Positions 8,993-18,437 of a stretch of DNA of 64,000 nucleotides are shown here, one piece after another. How positions within the stretch are numbered: position 1 is the first letter of the stretch; every line of letters starts with the position of its first letter. The DNA is taken from assembly GCA_905213155.1 (NCBI GenBank), contig CAJMHI010000002.1:19852-83851 (forward strand), given 5' to 3'. The position numbers and the translations under genes are program-made. Below the pieces are notes generated by a model. It was given only the letters and a program-made list of their open reading frames with translations, ran no database searches and had not been told where the DNA came from. Source of the DNA: an uncultured Acidaminococcus sp. (GTDB lineage Bacteria > Bacillota > Negativicutes > Acidaminococcales > Acidaminococcaceae).

Positions 8993-10092
8993 GGCTGGCT
9001 ATGAGCATTTTAGATAAATATATTTTGAAACAAATGCTGCAGCCATTTGCCTTTGGGGTTGCTGCATTTTCCACGATTTTCGTGGCCAGCTCCTTTTTAT
9101 TCCGGGTAACCCAGTACATTACGGAGTATGGAGCCTCCTATGCTTCTTTGTTCCGGTTATTTTTGTGCTTAATGCCAGAAGTGATCAACTATACGTTCCC
9201 TATGAGTATGCTACTCAGCTCGCTTCTCACCATGGGACAGCTGTCCGGTAATAGTGAAGTGACTGCTATGCGTAGCGGCGGCCTTTCTTTTCGGAGAATT
9301 GCCATGCCTATTCTGGCTGCCGGGTTTATCGTAAGTCTGTTTTCTGTTGTTTGGGCAGAGAAAGTAGTGCCGCCGGCTAAAGCTGAATACCAACGGATTA
9401 TTGATCAAGAAATTAAACGGGACACCAAGCCCAAAACCCAGGACCATGTGGTCTTAAAACAGATCTCCCATGGTAAACTGGTACGGCTCACTTATGCCAG
9501 GACCTTTGATGAAAAAAATGGTCTCTTGAAAGATATTACGATTGAGGATTGGGATAACGACAAAGTTGTCCGCATCCAGCAAACACCCCAGGCCAAGTGG
9601 ACGGACGGCACCTGGATTATGGAAGGTGGTACCATTACGGACCTTACAGGCAAAGACGGTGTGGCACGGCATATGAAGTTTGATAAGCAAGTGCTGCCCA
9701 TTGCAGAAGATCCTAAAGTCATTACCTTGGACCAGAAGGACCCGGATGAAATGACCATTGGCGAACTCAAAATGTACATTGGGATTTTGCAGCGGCAGTA
9801 TCAGCCCACCAGCAAATACCAGATGGAAATGTTCAGCCGCTTCACAGTCCCTTTAGCCAGCTTTTTCTTTGCTTTGATCGGTGTCCCGCTAGGTGTGCAG
9901 AGCCAGCGTAGCGGCACGTCTATGGGGCTGGGATTTTCCGTAGTGATTATTTTTATTTACTACTCCATTATGACATTTATGACCGGGTTAGGGCAGGGCG
10001 GTGTCATTCCCCCCATCCTGGCCGCTGTGTTCCCAAACCTTTTGTGTGGGGTGTTTGGGGTCTGGATGATTTATAAAAAGGATAATGTATAG
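8989..10092 (+). CDS. LptF/LptG (YjgP/YjgQ) family LPS export permease
   Basis: A 367-aa inner-membrane permease of the YjgP/YjgQ family. There are transmembrane helices near residues 10-40, 60-80 and 100-120, a large periplasmic beta-jellyroll domain (~residues 130-270), and three C-terminal helices with the signature [19 protein letters not shown]. It forms the LPS-extracting pump with LptB. E. coli needs two such proteins (LptF and LptG); only one is present here, so either a partner is elsewhere or this one homodimerises. The GTG at 8989 overlaps the lptB stop, but an ATG at 9001 after GTGAGGCTGGCT is an equally credible start. Confidence 0.92.
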   Translation: MRLAMSILDKYILKQMLQPFAFGVAAFSTIFVASSFLFRVTQYITEYGASYASLFRLFLCLMPEVINYTFPMSMLLSSLLTMGQLSGNSEVTAMRSGGLSFRRIAMPILAAGFIVSLFSVVWAEKVVPPAKAEYQRIIDQEIKRDTKPKTQDHVVLKQISHGKLVRLTYARTFDEKNGLLKDITIEDWDNDKVVRIQQTPQAKWTDGTWIMEGGTITDLTGKDGVARHMKFDKQVLPIAEDPKVITLDQKDPDEMTIGELKMYIGILQRQYQPTSKYQMEMFSRFTVPLASFFFALIGVPLGVQSQRSGTSMGLGFSVVIIFIYYSIMTFMTGLGQGGVIPPILAAVFPNLLCGVFGVWMIYKKDNV

Positions 10093-10119
10093 GGAGCTGC
10101 AGCGGCAGCTCTCTTTTTA
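10093..10119 (+). terminator. Rho-independent terminator of the LPS operon
   Basis: GAGCTGC and GCAGCTC form a 7-bp stem around AGCG, followed by a T-rich run (TCTTTTT). It lies right at the stop of the LptF/G permease and closes the LPS operon. The next gene starts 13 nt later with AAGGAGG as ribosome binding site, so some read-through is likely. Confidence 0.8.
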
Positions 10120-10131
10120 TAAGGAGGCACT

Positions 10132-10542
10132 ATGTATTTAATTGTTGCGGTGGATGATACGGGGGGTATGTTGTTTAATGGACGTCGCCAGACTATGGAC
10201 CGGGCCATGCGGGCTAAAATCTTAGAAAAAATACAGGGCCATCTTCTGTATGTTGCTCCCTGTACGGCCCAATTATTTTCCCCGGAAGAGCAAAACCGGC
10301 TCCATGTGAGTGAAAATTTTTTGAAGGAAGCGGGAGCAGGAGACTGGGCCTGGACAGAAAAAGAAGATCCAACACCCTACTTAAATGCTATTGAAAAACT
10401 CATCCTGGTGCATTGGAACCGGACGTATCCGGCAGACAGTTGGTTTACCCTGGATCTGAAAAACCAATGGAAACTTGAGCAGACAGAAGACTTTGCGGGG
10501 TCCAGCCATGAAAAAATTACCTGGGAGGTATATGGGAGATGA
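10132..10542 (+). CDS. small conserved protein of unknown function (Firmicutes family sometimes labelled ribonuclease Z)
   Basis: A 136-aa soluble protein with no signal peptide or membrane segment. The start IVAVDDTGGMLFNGRRQTMDR and the end PGSSHEKITWEVY-like GSSHEKITWEVYG match, from memory, a small family common in clostridia. That family is often mislabelled as ribonuclease Z; no metallo-beta-lactamase HxHxDH motif is present here, so that activity is not supported. The sequence VHWNRTYPADSWF near residue 98 is another conserved-looking block. It has a strong AAGGAGG Shine-Dalgarno sequence and its stop overlaps the downstream nuclease start (ATGA), suggesting that the two proteins are translationally coupled. 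Confidence 0.75.
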   Translation: MYLIVAVDDTGGMLFNGRRQTMDRAMRAKILEKIQGHLLYVAPCTAQLFSPEEQNRLHVSENFLKEAGAGDWAWTEKEDPTPYLNAIEKLILVHWNRTYPADSWFTLDLKNQWKLEQTEDFAGSSHEKITWEVYGR

Positions 10543-11291
10543 AACTAAAAATAATAGGACGCTTTCTGGCTTCCCTGGTACTTTCTGCCAGTGTGCTTTT
10601 CTCCGGCTGCGGGAATTCTGCGGCTGTAAAAGATACGCTCCAGACCGTTAAAACCAGCTTGCCCGGCGTAGGCGCAGAAACCACTAAACCCAAAGTACAA
10701 TCCTTTGATCTATCCCATATCCCGGATTTTGCCAACAAGCCTTTTGTTGTATTACATAATAATGTCCCTGATTTTCCGGATAAGGATAAAACGAAAATCT
10801 CCTTTGAGCACTACAGTCCTTTGGACCGCTTGGGACGGTGCGGGGCCGCCTATGCCAATATAGGGCGGGATTTAATGCCCACCCAGAAGCGAGGCCCTAT
10901 CGGCAGTATCAAACCCAGTGGCTGGCAGACTAAGAAGTATGATTTTATTGATGGCAAGTATCTGTATAACCGGTGCCATTTGATCGGTTATCAGTTGACC
11001 GCAGAAAATGCCAATCCAAGAAATCTTATCACTGGTACACGCTATCTTAACGTGACGGGTATGCTACCTTTTGAAAATATGGTAGCAGACTACATCAAAG
11101 AAACCAACGGACATGTTTTGTACCGGGTTACACCGATTTTCCAAGGTGACGAATTGGTGGCCCGGGGTGTCCAGATGGAAGGGTATAGTGTGGAAGATAA
11201 AGGGGAAGCCATTTCTTTTAATGTGTATGTCTACAACAACCAGCCAGGTATCCGGATTGACTATAAGACCGGGCTTAGTAAAAGAGGGTAG
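10539..11291 (+). CDS. DNA/RNA non-specific endonuclease, lipoprotein (EndA-like)
   Basis: A 250-aa exported nuclease. The N-terminus is a lipoprotein signal with the lipobox LFSGC (Cys near residue 24), so it should be tethered to a membrane facing the periplasm. The catalytic domain resembles the beta-beta-alpha-metal EndA/DNA-entry nuclease family: YNRCHLIGYQL near residue 145 occupies the place of the family's DRGHLLGYAL motif with the catalytic histidine, and NLITGTRYLNVTGM supplies the metal-binding asparagine region. The first two residues of the DRGH motif differ (NRCH). Likely roles are nucleotide scavenging or handling of external DNA, but substrate use is inferred. Confidence 0.85.
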   Translation: MKLKIIGRFLASLVLSASVLFSGCGNSAAVKDTLQTVKTSLPGVGAETTKPKVQSFDLSHIPDFANKPFVVLHNNVPDFPDKDKTKISFEHYSPLDRLGRCGAAYANIGRDLMPTQKRGPIGSIKPSGWQTKKYDFIDGKYLYNRCHLIGYQLTAENANPRNLITGTRYLNVTGMLPFENMVADYIKETNGHVLYRVTPIFQGDELVARGVQMEGYSVEDKGEAISFNVYVYNNQPGIRIDYKTGLSKRG

Positions 11292-11307
11292 AATTTCCTG
11301 GAATTGG

Positions 11308-11337
11308 TTGACCCGTATGGATAGTAACGAGTATAAT
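11308..11337 (+). promoter_or_regulatory. promoter for the aminotransferase/uridine kinase genes
   Basis: TTGACC at 11308-11313 and TATAAT at 11332-11337 are separated by 18 bp, a near-consensus sigma-70/sigma-A promoter. It lies about 80 nt upstream of the class I/II aminotransferase start. Confidence 0.7.
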
Positions 11338-11416
11338 AAAAAATATCGGAAGTTTTAGTGCAAACTGATTAATTCTATTCATCCTATCTGGAAATCTTGA
11401 GGGGAGGATCCTAATC

Positions 11417-12667
11417 ATGTCCATTAGTTGTGTAGCACCTCACGCCCAGAGACCGGCATCTGAAGACCGTATTTTCGGCGCCAGCGCTGCTTGTAAGGCA
11501 CGTATCGCAGAAATTGGTCCCGAAAAAGTTGTCAATGCTACCATTGGCAGCATTTATGACGATGACGAAAAATTTGTGGTCCTGCCCACGGTCAGCAAAA
11601 TTTATCGGTCTCTTACAGATCCGGAATATTTTGCGTATGCACCCATTATGGGGCTGCCTGATTTTCTGGAACTGGTGCAAAATGCCTGCTTCGGGGAAAG
11701 CCGTCCTGAAGGGTATACAGCGGCAGTTGCCACCGCCGGGGGTACTGGTGCCATCCATCACGCCGTATGGAATTATGCGGAAATGGGAGATACCATTGTA
11801 ACCAGCGCGTGGTACTGGGGCGCCTACAAACAAATTTGTGAAGATATGGGACGGCATTTGGCTACCTATCCCATGGTTACGGAAGATGGCAAGTTTAATC
11901 TGGACGCTTGCCGGGCTAAAGTGGAAGAAGTCATTGCCCATCAGGATCGTATCCTCTTGATTATCAATACACCGGCCCATAACCCCACCGGGTTTTCCTT
12001 AACGCCGGAAGATGTTCATAATGTCCTGGAAATGCTGAAAAAAGCCATTGCAGGAACAAATAAAAAAGCTGTGTTGTGCCTGGATGTGGCCTACATTGAC
12101 TATGCCGGAGACCGGGAAGAAGTGCGGAAAATTTTTAAACAGCTTTCCAACCTGCCGGAAAATATGTTTGGCCTGATTGCCTACAGCCTTTCCAAGAGCT
12201 TTACCATGTATGGCCAGCGCTGCGGAGCTTTAATCGGCGTCAGCAGTGACCAAAAACAGATTGAGGAATTCGTCAACGCCAACAAATACAGCAGCCGTGC
12301 CTGCTGGTCCAATTGCAACCGGGGCGCTATGGATACCCTCGACATGATTTACAGCAATCCAAAACTTTTGGACACCATTCAAAAAGAACGGGCCCACTAT
12401 TACACAATGATTCAGGAACGGGGCGATATTTTTACGGAAGAAGCCAAGGCCTGCGGCTTAAACATGGTTCCCTATATCTCCGGGTTCTTCTTGTCCATTC
12501 CTGCAAAAGATTCTATGGCTGTCTGCAACAAGCTTCACGACGACAATATTTACTGCGTACCTCTGGCAGCGGGTGTACGGGTTGCTGTGTGCGGCGTTCC
12601 CAAAAAGAAAATTTATGGCCTGGCAAAGAAAATCAAAGATGCCATGGTGGCCTGCGGAGAGGAGTAA
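11417..12667 (+). CDS. class I/II PLP-dependent aminotransferase (aromatic amino acid aminotransferase-like)
   Basis: A 416-aa fold-type I aminotransferase. The PLP-binding lysine is K260 in YSLSKSFTMYGQRCG, NTPAHNPTGFSL is the cofactor/substrate loop with the conserved Asn-Pro, and ATAGGTGAIHHAVW near residue 110 binds the PLP phosphate. Overall it resembles aspartate/aromatic aminotransferases of the AspC/TyrB branch, which pass the amino group to 2-oxoglutarate. In an amino-acid-fermenting anaerobe this could serve catabolism as easily as biosynthesis. It has its own promoter and a GGGGAGG ribosome binding site, and the next gene follows after 12 nt. Confidence 0.88.
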   Translation: MSISCVAPHAQRPASEDRIFGASAACKARIAEIGPEKVVNATIGSIYDDDEKFVVLPTVSKIYRSLTDPEYFAYAPIMGLPDFLELVQNACFGESRPEGYTAAVATAGGTGAIHHAVWNYAEMGDTIVTSAWYWGAYKQICEDMGRHLATYPMVTEDGKFNLDACRAKVEEVIAHQDRILLIINTPAHNPTGFSLTPEDVHNVLEMLKKAIAGTNKKAVLCLDVAYIDYAGDREEVRKIFKQLSNLPENMFGLIAYSLSKSFTMYGQRCGALIGVSSDQKQIEEFVNANKYSSRACWSNCNRGAMDTLDMIYSNPKLLDTIQKERAHYYTMIQERGDIFTEEAKACGLNMVPYISGFFLSIPAKDSMAVCNKLHDDNIYCVPLAAGVRVAVCGVPKKKIYGLAKKIKDAMVACGEE

Positions 12668-12679
12668 GAAATAACGTCC

Positions 12680-14338
12680 ATGAAAATTTATGGACCGGAT
12701 GGTAAGGAAAAAACCTTTGCAGAAGGGACCTCTCTGCAGGAGGTGGGAACCGCTTACCAGTACCGCTACCAAAGCCCCATTGCGGTGGCGGCTTTAAACG
12801 GTGCACTTACGCCGCTTCAAGTGATTCCCCAGGATGGGGATCACGTGGATTTCTATGAACTGGACAGCGAAATGGGCTACCGGGCGTATATCGCTACCTT
12901 CCAGTTCGTTCTGATTGCTGCCATGGCCAAACGACGGCCGGAAATTCGTCTGGAAGTCATGAATACTTTCGGCAGCGGGATTTATTGCGACATAAAAAAT
13001 AAGATTTTCTTGAGCAAGTATGACCTGGAAGATGTAAGCGCCTATATGGAGCAAATGATCCGCAATAAAGAACCTATAGGGCTGGAAAGTATTTGCCAAA
13101 GCAAGGCGGCTTCCTACATCAAACCACAGTTTTATCAGGATGAAGCACCGCTTTTAGCGGTGCTTCCTGAAGATGCAAAAATCTATATCTACTATCTGGA
13201 GGGGGAGTCCGCTTATTTTGTAACGCCCCTTTTGCCGGATATAAGCTATTTGAAAAAATTTGAACTTGTATGGATGAATACTGGGATCCTGCTTCGCTAT
13301 GGGGGACGGGAAAACCTGAATACGCTGCGTCCCTATCATGAGCGGAAAAAATTGGCCAGTGTCTATGGGGAAGCAGAACGTTTGGGACGAGTAATTCATT
13401 GCCCCACGGTAGCAGCCCTTAACTGGTACATCAAGCAGGGAAACAGCCGGGGCATTATCCAGATGTGTGAGGCCTATCACGAAAAACGGATTGCCCAGAT
13501 TGCCGATGAGATTAAGGCAGATGAAAATAACATCCGGCTGGTGCTGATTGCCGGGCCGTCTTCTTCTGGCAAAACTACGTTTTCCCAGCGGCTTTCTGTG
13601 CAGATGCGGGTAAATGGCCTGCGTCCTATTCCCATTTCCCTGGATAATTTCTTCAAGGAACGAAAAGATACACCCCTTTTACCAGATGGCAGCTATGATT
13701 TTGAATCCATTGACGCACTGGATCTGGAGCTTTTTAATGAGCAGGCAGAGCAGCTGTTAAAAGGAAACGAGGTAGAACTTCCCTATTATAATTTTAAAAC
13801 AGGGCATAGGGAGTATCGCGGTCAGAAAGTATCCCTGGGAGAAGAAGGAGTTCTGGTGGTAGAAGGCATTCACGGCCTGAACGAACGGCTTAGCCAGCGG
13901 GTGCGGCGGCGGAATAAAATCAAGATTTATATCAGTGCCTTGACGCCGCTTTCTTTTGATGACTACAACCGGATTCCTACCACGGATATGCGGCTCCTGA
14001 GACGGATGGTGCGGGATTCCCAATTCCGCAGCCATAATGCCTTAGAGACCATTCGCGACTGGCCTAAGGTCCGGGAAGGGGAGGAAAAGAACATTTTTCC
14101 TTTCAGCGAAGAAGCAGATATCATGTTCAATACCACCCTGATCTATGAGCTGGCAGTGTTTAAAAAATATACGGTGCCTCTTTTGGAAGAAATTCCTCAA
14201 ACAGCACCGGAATTTACCTATGCCCGTACTTTTTTGGAAATGCTTAAGATTGTAGAGCCGATTGATGACGAAGCCATTCCCAATAATTCCATCATTCGCG
14301 AGTTTACCGGGCATTCTATTTTTGGGGATTTACTGTGA
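12680..14338 (+). CDS. TGS-domain nucleoside (uridine) kinase
   Basis: A 552-aa three-part protein. Residues 1-60 form a TGS ubiquitin-like domain (KIYGPDGKEKTFAEGTSLQEV). Residues ~70-200 look like the second additional domain of threonyl-tRNA synthetases. From ~residue 285 there is a phosphoribulokinase/uridine kinase domain with Walker A AGPSSSGKTTFSQRLS and the substrate loop ISLDNFFKER. The family is widespread in Firmicutes and is annotated as nucleoside or uridine kinase; its physiological substrate and the use of the tRNA-synthetase-like module are not established to my knowledge. It sits between two aminotransferase genes in one transcription unit. Confidence 0.88.
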   Translation: MKIYGPDGKEKTFAEGTSLQEVGTAYQYRYQSPIAVAALNGALTPLQVIPQDGDHVDFYELDSEMGYRAYIATFQFVLIAAMAKRRPEIRLEVMNTFGSGIYCDIKNKIFLSKYDLEDVSAYMEQMIRNKEPIGLESICQSKAASYIKPQFYQDEAPLLAVLPEDAKIYIYYLEGESAYFVTPLLPDISYLKKFELVWMNTGILLRYGGRENLNTLRPYHERKKLASVYGEAERLGRVIHCPTVAALNWYIKQGNSRGIIQMCEAYHEKRIAQIADEIKADENNIRLVLIAGPSSSGKTTFSQRLSVQMRVNGLRPIPISLDNFFKERKDTPLLPDGSYDFESIDALDLELFNEQAEQLLKGNEVELPYYNFKTGHREYRGQKVSLGEEGVLVVEGIHGLNERLSQRVRRRNKIKIYISALTPLSFDDYNRIPTTDMRLLRRMVRDSQFRSHNALETIRDWPKVREGEEKNIFPFSEEADIMFNTTLIYELAVFKKYTVPLLEEIPQTAPEFTYARTFLEMLKIVEPIDDEAIPNNSIIREFTGHSIFGDLL

Positions 14339-14353
14339 GAAAGGGAGAAGACA

Positions 14354-15544
14354 ATGCAAATTTCAAAAAGAACCCTTCATATTCCCACTTCCCCTATTCG
14401 GAAATTGGCACCCATTGCCAATGAAGTGGAAAAAACCAAAAAGGTGTATCACCTTAATATCGGACAGCCGGATATTACTACCCCGGAAAATTTCTTTGAA
14501 GGCGTACGCAATTATCATTGCCGGGTGTTGGAATATGGCAAAAGCCAGGGGGATGCGCCCCTCTTGCGTTCCATACAAAACTATTATAAAGGCTGGGACA
14601 TTGATTTTTCTCTGGATGATATTTACGTTACTAACGGGGGCAGTGAGGCCATTTCCTTTGCCGTTCAGGTTACCTGTGACGTAGGGGACAACGTTCTTTT
14701 ATTCGAACCGTTCTATGCCAATTATAAAAGTTTTATCTACGCCTATGACGTAAAAATCAATGGAGTTCCCACTGATCCTAAGACGGGGTATCGTCTTCCG
14801 GATGAAGAAACCATAGAAAAACATATTGATGCACGGACAAAGGCCATCCTGGTGTGCCATCCTGGCAATCCCACAGGGGTGATTTATACTCCGGAAGAAA
14901 TGGACCGGCTCAGCCGCATTGCCCGGCGCCATAATTTGGCCATGATTGCAGATGAAGTCTACCGGGAATTTGTGTATGATGGGCAGTACAAGAGTTTTGC
15001 CCAGATGCGGGAGCTGGATGATGCCCTTATTCTGATTGACTCTGTATCCAAGCGCTATAGCGCCTGCGGGGCCCGGAGCGGGGCTGTGATCAGCCGGAAC
15101 AAGACAGTCCATGCAGAACTGTTAAAGTGCTGTCAGGCACGTCTTTCCTGCCCGCGGATTGAGCAGGCGGGGGCGGCTGCACTTTATACCACACCCAAAT
15201 CCTATTGGGTGGAAGTCAAAAAAGAATACGCAAAGCGGCGGGATTGCATTCGGGAAGCCCTTGCGGCGATGCCCGGCGTCATCACTTCTCAGCCGAAAGG
15301 CGCCTTTTATGTTATGGCAAAAATGCCCGTAGATGATATGGAAAAATTCGCAGCCTGGCTTCTGACGGATTTTGCCATTGACGGGGAAACCGTGATGATT
15401 ACCCCGGGCAACGGATTTTATGTTTCGGATCCGGAAAGCGGCAAGGATGAATGCCGATTGGCCTACGTGCTGAACTGCCAGGACCTGCAAAAGGCTATGC
15501 GGATTTTGGCGGAAGGATTACAGGCGTATCCGGGAAGAAAATAA
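14354..15544 (+). CDS. PLP-dependent aminotransferase (aspartate aminotransferase-like)
   Basis: A 396-aa fold-type I aminotransferase. Visible features are NIGQPDITTPENFF near the N-terminus, CHPGNPTGVIYTPEE for substrate and cofactor contact near residue 175, ADEVYREFVYDG with the pyridine-binding aspartate, and the PLP lysine K233 in SVSKRYSACGARSG. The C-terminal domain includes GAFYVMAKMPVDD and a CRLAYVLN arginine for the substrate carboxylate. Substrate specificity cannot be determined from sequence. It starts 15 nt after the kinase with an AAGGGAG ribosome binding site and is followed by a terminator. Confidence 0.9.
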   Translation: MQISKRTLHIPTSPIRKLAPIANEVEKTKKVYHLNIGQPDITTPENFFEGVRNYHCRVLEYGKSQGDAPLLRSIQNYYKGWDIDFSLDDIYVTNGGSEAISFAVQVTCDVGDNVLLFEPFYANYKSFIYAYDVKINGVPTDPKTGYRLPDEETIEKHIDARTKAILVCHPGNPTGVIYTPEEMDRLSRIARRHNLAMIADEVYREFVYDGQYKSFAQMRELDDALILIDSVSKRYSACGARSGAVISRNKTVHAELLKCCQARLSCPRIEQAGAAALYTTPKSYWVEVKKEYAKRRDCIREALAAMPGVITSQPKGAFYVMAKMPVDDMEKFAAWLLTDFAIDGETVMITPGNGFYVSDPESGKDECRLAYVLNCQDLQKAMRILAEGLQAYPGRK

Positions 15545-15557
15545 CAGGTTGTACAAG

Positions 15558-15584
15558 ACGGAACGGAAAGCACGTTCCGTTTTT
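15558..15584 (+). terminator. Rho-independent terminator
   Basis: ACGGAACG and CGTTCCGT make a perfect 8-bp stem around a 7-nt loop, followed by TTTTTG. It sits 14 nt after the aminotransferase stop and closes the three-gene unit. Confidence 0.85.
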
Positions 15585-15637
15585 GTTTCATCTCAGGGGA
15601 ACCTAAGACAGCAACTATAAGAGAGGAATAAGAACGT

Positions 15638-16884
15638 ATGGCAGCAGGATTTACCCAATTTAATATCAGCTCTGCCTTGGTGGAAAAACTCCATCAAACA
15701 GGAAAAGACAGTCCTACACCTGTCCAGGAACAGGCGATTCCGGCATTATTATCCGGGCGGGATGTTATCTGCCGGGCACAGACCGGCGTAGGAAAAACAT
15801 TATCTTTTGTAATTCCTTTGTTTTCCCAGTTGGATATAGAAAAACACTATGTACAGGCGGTCATTTTGTCCCCTACCCGGGAACTGGCACAACAGACAAC
15901 CGGAGAGATCCGTAAGATTAACGGAGATCCGGAATTTTCCATTCTCACTGTTACCGGAGGCCGGGATTTTGAGGAAGAAAAGCGAAAAATTGGCGACCGC
16001 GCACAAATCCTGGTGAGCACGCCGGGCAGGTTGCTGGATCATTTGCGCAAAGGCAATACCAGTTTAGGGGCAGTCCGCTATTTTGTGCTGGACGAAGTGG
16101 ATGAAATGGTGCGGCAAGGATTTGCCCAGGATATTGAAACGATTTTATCCCTTCTGCCTCCTGTACACCAGACCATGCTGTGTTCTGCCACCATGGACGA
16201 AGAGGTAAAAAAATCAGCCGTAAACTGACCAAAAATCCTCTATTGATTGATGTGGATCCTTTGGCAGCTACTGCGGATACGGTTAAGCAGATCTGTATCA
16301 AGGTTAATGGCGAGCATAAAAAAGAAAGTTTGGCTACGCTGATTGAGCGGTTAAATCCTTTTTTGATGCTGGTGTTCTGTTTCAGCAAAGAGGGAGCCAT
16401 AGCCTTGTGCGACTGGCTGCAGGAAAAAGGCTTTAATGCGGATGTGCTCCATGGGGATATGAGCCAGAATAAACGGCGGCAGGTAATGGAAAACTTCCGC
16501 AAAGCCAGACTCCAGATCCTGGTAGCCAGCGATATTGCAGCACGAGGGCTGGATGTGGAAGGCATTACTCAGGTGGTCAATTACGACATCCCCCATGATC
16601 CGGACTGGTACGTGCACCGGATTGGCCGCACGGGACGAGCCGGCAACGAAGGCACTGCCTATACCTTTTATACGGCTGAAGAGACTAAATGGCTGCTGAA
16701 TCTGGAGAAAAAGCTCCATATCACCCTGATTCGGGAAAATCTGGCAGGGGAAACGGTACGCAGAGTCAGCAAACCACCCCGTCCCAGAAAAAAACGGGTT
16801 TCAAAACGAGGAAAATCCGCTGTAGGGCCCAATAAACGGGGCACTAAATATGCGGAAGCATCCCGGAAACAGAAACGGAAATAG
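15638..16884 (+). pseudogene. DEAD-box RNA helicase interrupted by a -1 frameshift at an A7 tract
   Basis: Two frames together encode one helicase of ~415 aa. The first (15638-16228) has the Q motif, Walker A AQTGVGKT, PTRELAQQ, the DEAD-box variant LDEVDEM and CSATMDEEVKK. The second (to 16884) resumes with ISRKLTKNP and has the motifs ASDIAARGLD and HRIGRTGRAGN, followed by a basic tail. The switch falls at A7 (16207-16213), read in zero frame as GTA AAA AAA TCA. A single -1 step restores the complete protein; eight A would do the same in the DNA. This may be a broken gene, a sequencing error, or genuine slippage, since A AAA AAA is in the right phase for -1 frameshifting. Both halves look fully conserved, which argues against old decay. 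Confidence 0.85.
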
Positions 16885-16917
16885 GCGTCGTATTTTCTTT
16901 TAGCGTCGCCCGATCCA

Positions 16918-16926
16918 TGGTATAAT
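16918..16926 (+). promoter_or_regulatory. extended -10 promoter element of gltX
   Basis: TGGTATAAT is an extended -10 element (TGn plus TATAAT) 41 nt upstream of the gltX start. No good -35 hexamer is visible at 17 bp, as expected for extended -10 promoters. Confidence 0.5.
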
Positions 16927-16966
16927 AATAAATTAGAATTTGAATCAAGCGGAAGAGGTGTCACAA

Positions 16967-18433
16967 ATGAGTGAAGTACGTGTACGCTTTGCCCCCAGTC
17001 CTACGGGGTATTTGCATATCGGAGGAGCCAGGACGGCTCTTTTCAACTGGCTGTTTGCCAAAAGCCAGGGCGGCAAACTGGTACTGCGGATTGAAGACAC
17101 AGATATAGAACGTCTGAAAGAAGATTCTGTATCCCAGATTCTTCGCAGCTTACATTGGCTGGGACTTAGCTGGGATGAAGGTCCGGAAGTCGGGGGCCCA
17201 CATGGGCCTTATTATCAGTCCCAACGGCTGGATCTGTATCGGAAGATCTGCCAGGAACTGGTGGACAGCGGCAAAGCTTACTATTGTTTCTGCTCTGCAG
17301 AAGAATTGGAAAAGCAGAGAGAGAAACAAAGAGCACTCAAACAACCTTTCCATTATGCAGGGACCTGCCGGGATTTGGATCCAGCAGAGGCGAAAAAGAG
17401 AGTGGAAGCAGGAGAACCCTATTCCATCCGCATTAAAGTGCCACGGGAAGGCACCATTACGGTTCACGATATGATCCATGGGGACGTTACCTTTAATTGG
17501 GATCAATATGACGATTTTGTCATTATGAAGAGCAACGGGATTCCTACCTACAATTTTGCCGTGGTGGTGGACGACCACGGAATGCAGATTACCCATGTTT
17601 TGCGGGCCGAAGAACATCTGCCCAACACGCCGAAACAGATTATTATCTACCAGGCATTAGGGTATGAAGTGCCGCAGTTCGGGCATATGCCTATGATTTT
17701 GGCACCGGATCGGAGTAAATTAAGTAAGCGCCATGGGGCCACCAGCGTAGAAGAATTCCGGGATAAAGGATATCTGCCTCAGGCGATTATCAACTATCTC
17801 ACGCTTTTAGGCTGGGCACCTGGCAATGACCAGGAGATTTTCTCTCTGGAAGATACGGTCAAACAGTTTGACTTCAGTAAGATGTCTCGGAAAGCGGCTG
17901 TGTATGATGTGAAAAAACTGACCTGGCTGAATGGGCAGTACCTGTCTAGCCGGCCACTGCGGGAAATTGCAGATGCGGCAGTGCCTTTCTTTAAAAAAGC
18001 TGGTCTGATTGATGACAATTACCTGTCTTCTCATCAGGAGTATTTCGATCATTTGGTGGATGTGGTGCGGGTACGGGTCAAAACTCTGGAAGAACTGGCC
18101 GATGGATCCAGCTATTTCTTTAAAGACGTGACCAGCTATGACGAAAAAGGTGTAAAAAAATCCTTCCAGCCGGAATCTGCGGCGCTTTTACAAAAATGCA
18201 GGGAAGCGCTGGCTGAGCTGCCGGAATTTACCTTGGAATCTACGGAAGCCTGCTATCACAAGGTGGCGGACGAACTGGGTACTTCTTTTGGAAAAGTGAT
18301 TCACCCGAGTCGTTTGGCCTTGACAGGCCGTGTCTTTAGTCCGGGCATGTTTGATGTGATGGTGCTCCTGGGACGGGAAAAGACATTGGAACGGCTGGAT
18401 AAGGCTATTGCTTTTATTAAAGCAAAGGGGTAA
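16967..18433 (+). CDS. gltX: glutamyl-tRNA synthetase
   Basis: A 488-aa class I aminoacyl-tRNA synthetase that charges tRNA-Glu (and, in organisms with GatCAB, usually tRNA-Gln too). The ATP-binding HIGH motif is in PSPTGYLHIGG at the N-terminus, the KMSKS counterpart is KLSKRHGA near residue 247, and VLRAEEHLPNTPKQ is a family block. The anticodon-binding helical region fills the C-terminal third. An open frame continues 9 codons upstream, but the ATG at 16967 is preceded by GGAAGAGG at the right distance and begins the conserved protein, so it is preferred. The next gene starts 4 nt after its stop. Confidence 0.96.
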   Translation: MSEVRVRFAPSPTGYLHIGGARTALFNWLFAKSQGGKLVLRIEDTDIERLKEDSVSQILRSLHWLGLSWDEGPEVGGPHGPYYQSQRLDLYRKICQELVDSGKAYYCFCSAEELEKQREKQRALKQPFHYAGTCRDLDPAEAKKRVEAGEPYSIRIKVPREGTITVHDMIHGDVTFNWDQYDDFVIMKSNGIPTYNFAVVVDDHGMQITHVLRAEEHLPNTPKQIIIYQALGYEVPQFGHMPMILAPDRSKLSKRHGATSVEEFRDKGYLPQAIINYLTLLGWAPGNDQEIFSLEDTVKQFDFSKMSRKAAVYDVKKLTWLNGQYLSSRPLREIADAAVPFFKKAGLIDDNYLSSHQEYFDHLVDVVRVRVKTLEELADGSSYFFKDVTSYDEKGVKKSFQPESAALLQKCREALAELPEFTLESTEACYHKVADELGTSFGKVIHPSRLALTGRVFSPGMFDVMVLLGREKTLERLDKAIAFIKAKG

Positions 18434-18437
18434 GATC

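Noticed and set aside
10132..10542. Ribonuclease Z function
   Set aside because: The protein lacks the HxHxDH metal site and is far too short; the label attached to this family seems to be an annotation error.
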